A DNA stretch of 44,378 bases from Testudinibacter crocodili (GTDB lineage Bacteria > Pseudomonadota > Gammaproteobacteria > Enterobacterales > Pasteurellaceae). Below the pieces are notes generated by a model. That model was not told where the DNA came from, did no database searches, and worked only from the letters and a program-made list of their open reading frames with translations. How positions within the stretch are numbered: the first letter of the stretch is position 1; every line of letters starts with the position of its first letter. Below, piece by piece: positions 11,801 to 18,603 of the stretch. The stretch spans positions 1 to 44,378 of the forward strand of contig VDHG01000027.1 in the NCBI GenBank assembly GCA_006228005.1, given 5' to 3'. Position numbers and translations under genes: made by a program.

Positions 11801-14800
11801 GCTGCACTGAAGCCTTCTCCATCTTCTGTTGGAATGCTCACTGTAACAGTTGTTTTGGAATTGATATTTGTACTTTCAGCCGCATTGATGTAGCCGTCAT
11901 TATTGGTGTCAGCATCAATTTGTGGTATTGGTGTACCCGGTGGTAACAAGTTCAGTACAGCTTTGGCTTCAGTTGCCTCTACACTGTTGCCTGCCGGGTC
12001 AGTGATGCTGGCATTAACGACTAATTCACCGTCTTCGGCTGGAAGTGGTAATTGAACAGTTACTCCTTTAGCATCAATATCTGCTTGGGTTACAATTACA
12101 GTACGTGTATTACCCGCATTATCTGTAACTGTTACAGTATCACCAACAGCAACATTAGTAGGGGTTGTAAAGTTTACTTTTACCGGAACAGTGGTGTTTG
12201 TTCCTAACTCTGTTGGCGTAATTTCACTGCTAGTATTACTTGGTAAGGTTACGCTGATAGCAGATAGTTTAGTATCAATTGTGGCGGTCACAGCTGGCGC
12301 ATTACCGCTGGTATTACCGGCTGCATCAGTCAAGTTATAGCTTAAGCTATGACTTCCGTCATCTAGTGGTGTGGTTGGTGTTAAGGTCACACTACCATCA
12401 GCATTAGTGACAACTGTGCTAGGTACTACTTTACCATCAACAACTAACTGTGGGGTTCCTTGATCAGCTTGATCTTTTGGAATTGTAATGCTTGGTGTGC
12501 TGTCATTAGTGGTGCCATTATTAATAACGGTTTCCGATGGTTCTAAAGGAGCACCACTGGCATCAACATTATCCGTTACTGTTGCCGCAGTCGTTGGTGT
12601 TGTTGGTGCGGTGGTATCAACAGCGATAGTAATCGGATCGCTCTTCTCACTTTCGGCACCATCAGCATTAGTTAAGCTGTAGCTCAGGTGGTTTTCGCCT
12701 TCAGGCAATGGTGAATTTGGTGTCAGTGTACCGGTTGTTGCATCATAAGTTGCTGGAATTTCTTCACCGTTTGAATTATAGAGTTTCGGTGTAGTACCTT
12801 CTGGCACAATACCGATATTGATACCCGGAGTGGTGTCATCGGTAGTTGCTGCAGTGCTAGTATTATTGGTGACTGAACCGACATCATCTTTATAAGATGT
12901 TGGTGCTCCAGGTTTCGCTGGAGCGGCAGTATCAACAGTAATGGCAATCGGATCGCTTTGCTCACTGGTGTTACCCACAGTATCTGTTAGTGTGTAAGTG
13001 ATATTATGAGCACCATCTTCCAATGCTGTTTTTGGCGTTAGGGTTGTCGTGCCGTCTGCATTCACAGTTACTTCTGCTTCCACTTTTTCACCATCAACAT
13101 ATAGTGTTGGTGTTGTTCCTGCTGGAACTGTGCCGATATTGATACCTGGTGTGCTATCATCAGTTTTTTCTGCAGTACTGACATCATTTTTTACCAAACC
13201 TGCATCATCTTTATAAGAAGATGGTGTAGCAGGTTTAGCCGGTGCGGTAGTGTCAACGTTAATCGTGATTGGATCACTCTTCTCACTTTCATTTCCAGCG
13301 GCGTCTGTTAGGGTATAACTTAATTTATTTTCTCCCTCAGACAACGGTGAATTTGGTGTCAATGTACCGGTTTCTGGGTTATATGTTGCCGGAATTTCTT
13401 TGCCGTCTGCATCGTATAATTTTGGTGTATCGGTTAGATTTTTGCCGATATTAATCCCCGGAGTGGTGTCATCGGTTGTTGTTGCACTGCTGGTTTCGCT
13501 TTGCTGTGTACCGACATTGTCTTGATAAGATGTTGGTGCAGCAGGTTTAGCCGGTGCGGCGGTGTCAACGGTGATTGCAATCGGATCACTAACCGCACTT
13601 TCATTGCCTGCTGCATCAGTCAGGCTGTAAGCTAAATTATGAGCTCCGTCAGTCAAGGCTGTTTTCGGTGTTAAAGTCGTTGTGCCATCGTCATTAACCG
13701 TTATCTCAGCTTCTACTGCGACGCCATCAACGTACAATTTTGGTGTTGTTCCTTCTGGAATTTCACCAATATTAATTCCCGGTGTAGTATCATCTGTTGC
13801 TGCTGCAGTGCTGGTATCATTTTTGATAGAGCCTAAATCATCTTTATAAGACGTCGGTGCTGCTGGTTTTTCCGGCGCTTGGGTGTCTACAGTGAAAGTC
13901 GTTGCTGGTGCAGCATCACTTTGATTGCCGGCTTTATCTTGTAGCAGATAACTAACACTGTGTTGTCCATCGCTTAACGGCTCTTTTGGTGTTAAGACGG
14001 TATTACCTTCAGCATCTTGGGTTGCGACAGCATCAACAGCAACACCATCAACGACTAATTTTAAGCTGTTACCATCAGTGGCTGCTGCGTCAGCGATAGC
14101 TTTCGGGATAACCAAACTAGGGGTGCTATCATTACTGTGGTTATTGCTCGTTGCTGTAATTTTCTGTTCATTACCCTCAGTTAATGGGGTGCCGTTTAGG
14201 GTATCAACGTTATCCAAGAGAGTGCCCGCTGACGTTGGGGTTGCTGGCGGTGTTAAATCAGGCGCATTGACAGCAGCTGGCTTACTGGTGTTGCCTGCAT
14301 TATCTGTTGCGGTTGCAGTTAAAGCTTGCCCATCAGTTTGTGGTTTACTCAGAGGAATGCTATAAGTACCATCAGCTTTAGTAGTTGCTGTGCCTAACAC
14401 ATTACCATCTTTATCTTTAATGGTTACAGTGCTGTTTGGTTCTGCGGTACCACTAACGGTTGCGCCGTCTTGGCTAATAAAGGCGTTTGGTTGCTCAGGC
14501 GCAGTACTGTCGGGAGCGGTTGTCGTAGCAGCCGGACTGGTGTTGCCTGATGCATCAGTTGCAGTTGCAGTAACTTTTTCACTGTTAGTTAAGGCAGGGT
14601 TAAGTGGAATACTATATTTCCCGTCTTTGTCTGCGATCGTAGTTCCAATTTCTTTGCCTGTTTCATCTTTAATGCTAACAGTACTACCCGGTTCTGCACT
14701 ACCGCTGGCAGTTGTGCCGTCTTGATTGATCGCGACTGCCGGTGTGGCTGGTGCAGAGCTGTCATTGGCAATGAAAGGGGTTTCAGGGCTAACATTGTTG

Positions 14801-17283
14801 CTAGCGTCGGTGGATGTTGCAGTCAAAGGCTGTCCGTTAGTTTGCGCTGCATTCAATGGAACGCTGTAATTGCCATTCTTATCCGTAACGGCTGTTCCTA
14901 GTATATTACCGGTAGCATCTTTAATCGTGACTGTGCTGTTTGGCTCAGCTTTACCGGTTACGGTTAAACCATCTGCCGAAATTGCAGTTACCGTTGGCGC
15001 AGCTGGAGCGGTGGTATCAAGTGCGGTTGCACTGGTTGGCTCACTAATATTGCCTGCTTTATCGGTTGCTGTGGCTTGTAATGTTTCACCGTTAGTTTGA
15101 TTAGGGAATAGTGGCGCAGTATAGTTTCCGTCCTTATCTGCTGTTGCTTCACCAATTTTATTACCTTGTGCATCACGAATGATTACCTTGCTGTTTGGTT
15201 CGGCGGTGCCACTTGCAGTTGTGCCATCGCTACTAATTGCAAGCGTTGGAGCAGTTGGTACGCTGGTATCCGGTGCAGTAACATCAGTCGGTAAACTTGC
15301 ATTACCTGCTGCATCAGTTGCAGTTGCAGTTAGTACTTGTCCGTTAGTTTGTGGTGTTGTTAATAGGACGTTATAGTTACCGTCAACATCAGCAATAGCG
15401 GTTCCTAATACGTTACCGGTTGCATCTTTGATCGTGACAGTGCTGTTTGGCTCTGCTTTTCCACTCACAGTTGTGCCGTCATTGGAAATTGTAGCCTGCG
15501 GTGCAGCCGGCGCGGTTGTATCTTTAGTATGGATTGCAGAGTTCTTGCTGCTATTGCCACTTTGATCGCTAGCATTTGCCCAAATATCATCACCAGATAA
15601 ATAAGGACCATTTTTCAGAGTAACCGGACCATAGTTTCCGTCGTTATCAGCAATAGCAGTACCGATTTCATTGCCGTCTTTATCATAAATTTTAACCGTA
15701 CTACCTGGCTCAGCTTTACCGATAACAGCCGTGCCATCGTCAGAAATTTCACCGGTAGGCATATCCGGAGCAGTTAAATCAGGTGCTTTGGCATTGCTGC
15801 TTGGACTCGTGTTACCGGACGTATCAGTGGCGGTTACGCTAACTGTTTGCCCATTGGTTTGTGGGTTGGTCAGATTAATACTAAAATTACCGCCAGCGTC
15901 AGTTTTTCCAGTACCAATAATATTGCCTTTTTCATCTTTGACGGTGATATTACTATTTGGCTCGGCTTGACCGGTTACGGTTGCACCATCTTCTGGAGAA
16001 ACCATAACATTAGTTGGGTTATTTGGAGAGGTAGTATCTGGTGCATTTGCAGCTGCAGGCGAACTACTATTATTGTTTGTATCACTGGCAGTAGCAGTGA
16101 TCTCTTCGCCATTACTAAATGGCTTATCTGTGGTATAGCTATATTCTCCGTTTGCATTCGTAATAACAGTTGCAATGGTCTTACCATCGCTATCTTTTAA
16201 GGTAATCGTGCTACCTGGTTCTGCTTTACCGCGAATAGTTTGAGTATTGTCTGTTGGGTTAATATCAGAAACTATAATTGAAGGTGCTGCTGGTGCAGTG
16301 ATATCTGGTGCTGAGGCACTGGCTTCACCACTAGTATTACCTGCGACATCAGTTGCGGTTGCAGTAATTGTTTGTCCATTAGTCTGTGGATTAGTTAATA
16401 CGACACTATACTCTCCGTTAGTATCAGCTTTTGCTATTCCGATAATATTACCGACTTGATCTTTAATAGTCACAGTGCTATTTGGTTCGGCTTTACCAGT
16501 TACAACTTTTCCATCTTGACTTACTTCGGCTGTCGGACTATTTGGTGCTGTGGTATCAGCTGCGTTGACCACGCTTGGTTTGCTACTATTGCCTGCGGCA
16601 TCTTTTGCGACGACGTGTACAGTTTCTCCGTTAGTCAGAGCGGGGTTTAATGAAATGATGTAGTTACCTTCTGCATCAGCAGTAGTGCTAGGGGTACTAC
16701 CATCGGGTAGCATGGCAATTACGGTAGCATTGGCCTCGGTTTTACCGTTCAATTGTGTTCCTGCTTGATTGATGGCAGCAGTAGGTTGATCTGGTGCAAT
16801 AGTGTCTTGATTATTTTCATGATTTCCACTTCTTCCGTTGCTACTGGAAGAGGCTGCGCTAATTGCACCGAGTAAGCCGGCGGTAAATGCACCGACCCAT
16901 AACCATATACCGGCTTTGCTTGCTTCTAATGTACCAATTTGTCCTGCTAATAAATGCTCCAATACAGGACCATCTTGAGTAATGGTCACTTGTCCTATTT
17001 CTGTAATGTTTGCACCAGTAGTGTCTAAAACTGCATAACATTGTTGCTCACCCGGTAGACAATGTTGCCAAAAACCCTCGATATGAACTTCGATATCTGC
17101 TTCAGCGCTTCTTAAAACTAAATCATCACCTTGTCGTGAAACCTCTAAATCTTTTGGTGACATACCGGTTTCAGGATCAATTAAATTATAAACCTCCCCC
17201 GGACGGGCTGTCGTTTTATAACGCGCATGCGTTGTCAGTGTCGTTTGTTGCGCCAATTTATTTTCGATAAAAGATAAGTTCAT
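8836..17283 (-). CDS. Giant BapA-like, type I-secreted repeat adhesin
   Basis: 2815 residues with no break in frame. Residues 1-120 resemble the BapA/LapA-type N-terminal prefix, followed by a hydrophobic glycine/alanine stretch (124-146, WLWVGAFTAGLLGAIS) that probably helps retain the protein in the outer-membrane exporter. Residues 161-1010 hold ten Ig-like repeats of about 85 residues (typical core TVTGKAEPNSTVTIKD). Residues 1011-1671 hold six related repeats of about 105 residues, and 1672-2100 hold further Ig-like modules. Residues 2101-2447 hold three cadherin-like modules (FEYDENRETDYAIGTV, FEYMENQN, VNYFENALSSDSLGTV). Residues 2510-2690 are rich in GxGxD-type calcium-binding nonapeptides (TGDGDDRIVVG, MGNGDDYLEV, MGAGDDIVTLGG). 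The last 120 residues look like a type I secretion target. The inferred role is surface adhesion or biofilm formation. No exporter genes are nearby. ATG follows AAGGAAA. Confidence 0.9.
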   Translation of the reverse strand: MNLSFIENKLAQQTTLTTHARYKTTARPGEVYNLIDPETGMSPKDLEVSRQGDDLVLRSAEADIEVHIEGFWQHCLPGEQQCYAVLDTTGANITEIGQVTITQDGPVLEHLLAGQIGTLEASKAGIWLWVGAFTAGLLGAISAASSSSNGRSGNHENNQDTIAPDQPTAAINQAGTQLNGKTEANATVIAMLPDGSTPSTTADAEGNYIISLNPALTNGETVHVVAKDAAGNSSKPSVVNAADTTAPNSPTAEVSQDGKVVTGKAEPNSTVTIKDQVGNIIGIAKADTNGEYSVVLTNPQTNGQTITATATDVAGNTSGEASASAPDITAPAAPSIIVSDINPTDNTQTIRGKAEPGSTITLKDSDGKTIATVITNANGEYSYTTDKPFSNGEEITATASDTNNNSSSPAAANAPDTTSPNNPTNVMVSPEDGATVTGQAEPNSNITVKDEKGNIIGTGKTDAGGNFSINLTNPQTNGQTVSVTATDTSGNTSPSSNAKAPDLTAPDMPTGEISDDGTAVIGKAEPGSTVKIYDKDGNEIGTAIADNDGNYGPVTLKNGPYLSGDDIWANASDQSGNSSKNSAIHTKDTTAPAAPQATISNDGTTVSGKAEPNSTVTIKDATGNVLGTAIADVDGNYNVLLTTPQTNGQVLTATATDAAGNASLPTDVTAPDTSVPTAPTLAISSDGTTASGTAEPNSKVIIRDAQGNKIGEATADKDGNYTAPLFPNQTNGETLQATATDKAGNISEPTSATALDTTAPAAPTVTAISADGLTVTGKAEPNSTVTIKDATGNILGTAVTDKNGNYSVPLNAAQTNGQPLTATSTDASNNVSPETPFIANDSSAPATPAVAINQDGTTASGSAEPGSTVSIKDETGKEIGTTIADKDGKYSIPLNPALTNSEKVTATATDASGNTSPAATTTAPDSTAPEQPNAFISQDGATVSGTAEPNSTVTIKDKDGNVLGTATTKADGTYSIPLSKPQTDGQALTATATDNAGNTSKPAAVNAPDLTPPATPTSAGTLLDNVDTLNGTPLTEGNEQKITATSNNHSNDSTPSLVIPKAIADAAATDGNSLKLVVDGVAVDAVATQDAEGNTVLTPKEPLSDGQHSVSYLLQDKAGNQSDAAPATTFTVDTQAPEKPAAPTSYKDDLGSIKNDTSTAAATDDTTPGINIGEIPEGTTPKLYVDGVAVEAEITVNDDGTTTLTPKTALTDGAHNLAYSLTDAAGNESAVSDPIAITVDTAAPAKPAAPTSYQDNVGTQQSETSSATTTDDTTPGINIGKNLTDTPKLYDADGKEIPATYNPETGTLTPNSPLSEGENKLSYTLTDAAGNESEKSDPITINVDTTAPAKPATPSSYKDDAGLVKNDVSTAEKTDDSTPGINIGTVPAGTTPTLYVDGEKVEAEVTVNADGTTTLTPKTALEDGAHNITYTLTDTVGNTSEQSDPIAITVDTAAPAKPGAPTSYKDDVGSVTNNTSTAATTDDTTPGINIGIVPEGTTPKLYNSNGEEIPATYDATTGTLTPNSPLPEGENHLSYSLTNADGAESEKSDPITIAVDTTAPTTPTTAATVTDNVDASGAPLEPSETVINNGTTNDSTPSITIPKDQADQGTPQLVVDGKVVPSTVVTNADGSVTLTPTTPLDDGSHSLSYNLTDAAGNTSGNAPAVTATIDTKLSAISVTLPSNTSSEITPTELGTNTTVPVKVNFTTPTNVAVGDTVTVTDNAGNTRTVIVTQADIDAKGVTVQLPLPAEDGELVVNASITDPAGNSVEATEAKAVLNLLPPGTPIPQIDADTNNDGYINAAESTNINSKTTVTVSIPTEDGEGFSAAKAGDILTLYAADGTTELATHTLTDADITKGSHTFSDLVLPSNGTFEIKAKLADGALADPGWTAGTPGNDKVTIDSTLPTIAITSDITTVNSTTTATLTFTLSEASTDFILDDVIVSNGGSLSNFQKTGELTYTALFTPTANTEVTATVSIASGKFSDVAGNQNADGEEANNSVSITVDTIAPIQPTIKLANDSGENDSDGKTNDGTLTITADPTATTVVKATKTNGDTVEITPNGDGKYILPDGEYSNITITSTDDAGNENKANLDAVTVNSAKPILTSTAFEYDENRETDYAIGTVTDTTGSTIAQYRIVSGNESGYFEINPQTGAISLTAVGASATAASNDFETTPNSFTLVVNATDEMGNVSDNTNITITVKDVADEQKPTISSETFEYMENQNLSSTTASLNGVVGKITTAADDVGVVSYQFTETGNDTSADGFFKVDNNGNVTITAAGITNAETNDYETGKNSFIYGIQAKDAAGNVSDSADFTFTLLDNNAPVLPQTLIVNYFENALSSDSLGTVTATDADSVDVSGLKYYFVNSDGTTSTTSADGAYAIDGSNFRLTAQGGALESVSSAAATTPYNDYEAVGHPDNGFTGYKVIAIDPRGEKSAEMDVTFKVNNVIGVLRLDRYLSPTQGVNDDGTNSGNNMTSDENDKIYIGWTETGKLNVDYPDIGGNQNDPKQGLYTAGGDDFVQLYGSVGNSSGYVRTVDLGTGNDTFLVGSQIRQGAIINTGDGDDRIVVGNNLQTQGWAIGIREGAKVSMGNGDDYLEVTGNNGLQDNGTTVDMGDGNNIMKVGYVNNGSSVIFGSGNDQLTVTGDIGTGAGMASIKMGAGDDIVTLGGRDPDGIIDGGAGFDTIVLTSSQAGGNFYHLISTQSGSSQGGFIGFEKIVLQNNATVDIRYNDLLRDTTNEGPLHIQGGTANKVDLGANNWNSDGADKAKLDDNGSWSKSGTQQVADGITYDVWHHSNAGAETSNDVWIQTGVIVI
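12610..13878 (-). repeat. Two-domain tandem duplication inside the adhesin gene
   Basis: Residues 1136-1346 and 1347-1558 are two copies of a 211/212-residue unit. Each unit is a 107-residue module with LYVDG, EAEVTVN-type and TTTLTPKTAL segments, followed by a 104/105-residue module with EIPATY, GTLTPNSPL and ESEKSDPI. The modules therefore alternate a-b-a-b rather than a-a-b-b. At the DNA level the copies are 13246-13878 and 12610-13245. This indicates a recent two-domain expansion, and it is a likely site of length variation between strains. Confidence 0.8.
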
Positions 17284-17681
17284 ATCAGATTTCCTTGTGT
17301 GAGTAGAGTTATTCGTTTGGGTTATTTAATAAAAGTAAGTAAACGTGGGGAAAGAAATTTTTTATTTAATGCTGCGTACTGATAGTTTATTGCCGAAGAA
17401 CCAGCAATTCATATCTACAGTGGTTTATTTTTAGTCGTTTTTATTTGATTTACATCAACAAAATGCTGTTTATGGTTAAATTTTAAACCGTAAATTTTGA
17501 TTTAGAGTCAAATCTTAATGTAAAAGTTTACTTTATCAAGTATTAATCACAGCTTTGCATATGTTTTACATTTTACTAACCTAAATTTACTATTTGAAAA
17601 TAAAAAACGCATTTATTTTGCTGCTTGCGTTTTAAAGAAAAATCCGTATCATCACCGCTCTTTTATGATTTAATCGCAATA
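17284..17681. other. AT-rich divergent control region (adhesin and yhhQ)
   Basis: About 400 bp without a gene, between the divergent adhesin and yhhQ. It contains a perfect FNR-type box (17445-17458). It also has an 8-bp inverted repeat (AAAACGCA at 17604-17611, TGCGTTTT at 17626-17633) just before the preQ1 riboswitch. The yhhQ reading frame extends up to 17625, but this extension is non-coding leader. Exact promoters are not clear to me. Confidence 0.6.
17445..17458. promoter_or_regulatory. FNR-type box upstream of the giant adhesin
   Basis: TTGATTTACATCAA matches the FNR consensus TTGAT-N4-ATCAA exactly. The centre lies about 168 bp before the adhesin start and about 230 bp before the riboswitch of yhhQ. 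It could serve either gene; the adhesin is the nearer one. Confidence 0.6.
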
Positions 17682-17682
17682 T

Positions 17683-17716
17683 TTGGGTTCCCTCGCCCCC
17701 AACATAAACAAAAAGG
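17683..17716 (+). promoter_or_regulatory. preQ1-I riboswitch controlling yhhQ translation
   Basis: A 34-nt aptamer. P1 is TTGGG (17683-17687) paired with CCCAA (17698-17702), and the loop is 10 nt. The expected ligand-contacting C (17697) sits directly before the 3' arm of P1. A 14-nt A-rich tail ends in AAGG (17713-17716). Segment lengths 5-10-5-14 equal those of the Thermoanaerobacter tengcongensis preQ1-I aptamer as I recall it. The terminal AAGG is also the Shine-Dalgarno sequence, 7 nt before ATG 17724. Ligand binding should hide it in the pseudoknot and lower translation of the queuosine-precursor transporter. Confidence 0.88.
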
Positions 17717-17723
17717 TAGTGAT

Positions 17724-18419
17724 ATGTTTTCCACTTCTGCGTTGTTTAACACGCAACAAAAACGCCATGCGTTAATTATCTTGAGTTTTTTCCATATTCT
17801 GATCATCACTGCCAGCAACTATTTGGTGCAGTACGCCTTTGAAGTGCGGTTGCCGTTCAGTGATTTTAGTTTTCATACCACTTGGGGCACGTTAACCTTC
17901 CCATTTATTTTCTTGGCGACCGATCTCACGGTGCGGGTATTTGGTGCCAAAGAAGCGCGCCAGATTATTTTTGTGGTGATGATTCCGGCGTTGATCATCA
18001 GCTATCTGGTGTCCACCTTATTTGTTGATCAGCAATTTCAAGGGCTGACCGCACTTGGTGAGTTCAATCTGTTTGTTTTCCGGATTGCGATCGCCAGCTT
18101 TGCCGCTTATGTGTTCGGGCAGTTATTAGATGTGTTAGTCTTCAATCGCTTACGCCAATTAAAAACCTGGTGGATTGCACCTAGTTGCTCGATGACTTTC
18201 GGCAGTGCTTGCGATACCTTAATGTTTTTTGCGATTGCATTTTACCAAAGCAGCGATCCGTTTATGGCGGAAAACTGGTTTGCGCTTGGCGTGGTAGACT
18301 ACCTGTTCAAAATGTTTGTCGGCTTACTATTCTTCGTCCCGGCTTACGGCGTAGCGCTAAATATTATTTTGAAAAAACTACGCCAACTTGCTGATGTGCA
18401 TGAATCACACTTTAATTAG
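17724..18419 (+). CDS. yhhQ: Queuosine precursor transporter YhhQ
   Basis: Inner-membrane transporter for the tRNA-queuosine precursors preQ0/preQ1 (VUT/ECF-type family). The 231 residues have about six hydrophobic segments. They align with E. coli YhhQ from memory over ILSFFHILIITASNYLVQ, FHTTWGTLTFPFIFLATDLT, FGQLLDVLVFNRLR and the C-terminal VDYLFKMFVGLLFFVPAYGV. The start is ATG 17724, not the in-frame upstream codons, because the ribosome binding site AAGG belongs to a preQ1 riboswitch and homology begins there. The riboswitch strongly supports the function. One uptake signal sequence lies inside the gene (near 17853). Confidence 0.95.
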   Translation: MFSTSALFNTQQKRHALIILSFFHILIITASNYLVQYAFEVRLPFSDFSFHTTWGTLTFPFIFLATDLTVRVFGAKEARQIIFVVMIPALIISYLVSTLFVDQQFQGLTALGEFNLFVFRIAIASFAAYVFGQLLDVLVFNRLRQLKTWWIAPSCSMTFGSACDTLMFFAIAFYQSSDPFMAENWFALGVVDYLFKMFVGLLFFVPAYGVALNIILKKLRQLADVHESHFN

Positions 18420-18436
18420 TGTCTATAGTTCAAATT

Positions 18437-18462
18437 ATAAACAAACATCAACAGACCCTAAT
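18437..18462 (+). repeat. Dispersed repeat, copy 2
   Basis: 26 nt identical to the first 26 nt of copies 3 and 4, including the core ATCAACAGACCCTAA. It begins 17 bp after the yhhQ stop. Unlike the other copies it is not followed by a gene on the same strand; the next gene, prlC, faces it. Confidence 0.8.
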
Positions 18463-18479
18463 ATTTATTGTACAAATGC

Positions 18480-18502
18480 CGCTATTGAATTTTTTAATAG
18501 CG
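18480..18502 (+). terminator. Possible terminator of yhhQ
   Basis: Stem CGCTATT (18480-18486) with AATAGCG (18496-18502) and a T-rich loop, followed by ACTTTT. It is weak by stem composition, and is placed about 60 bp after the yhhQ stop. Confidence 0.45.
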
Positions 18503-18548
18503 ACTTTTGGTATTGATTTGTATAACGTTGTCGCCAAGATTTGTCGTT

Positions 18549-18575
18549 AAAAATAGAGGGGTTTTTGCCCCTCTA
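18549..18575 (-). terminator. Rho-independent terminator of prlC
   Basis: Stem TAGAGGGG (18554-18561) with CCCCTCTA (18568-18575) and a 6-nt loop, followed on the minus strand by TTTTTAA. It lies about 28 bp past the prlC stop codon. Confidence 0.85.
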
Positions 18576-18603
18576 ATCTGTTGATTTAATACCCAAGTGC
18601 GGT

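Noticed and set aside
10961-16650. Many plus-strand reading frames of 60-117 codons opposite the adhesin gene
   Set aside because: They recur in step with the Ig-like repeats, are rich in V, S, A and L, lack ribosome binding sites and are antisense shadows of repeat codons.
8836-17283. Tandem repeats considered as a CRISPR or satellite array
   Set aside because: The repeats are in frame, about 85 or 105 codons long, diverged, and encode protein modules. There are no short identical repeats with unique spacers.
17625-17723. N-terminal extension of YhhQ by 33 codons
   Set aside because: The stretch contains the preQ1 riboswitch and the ribosome binding site. Homology starts at ATG 17724.
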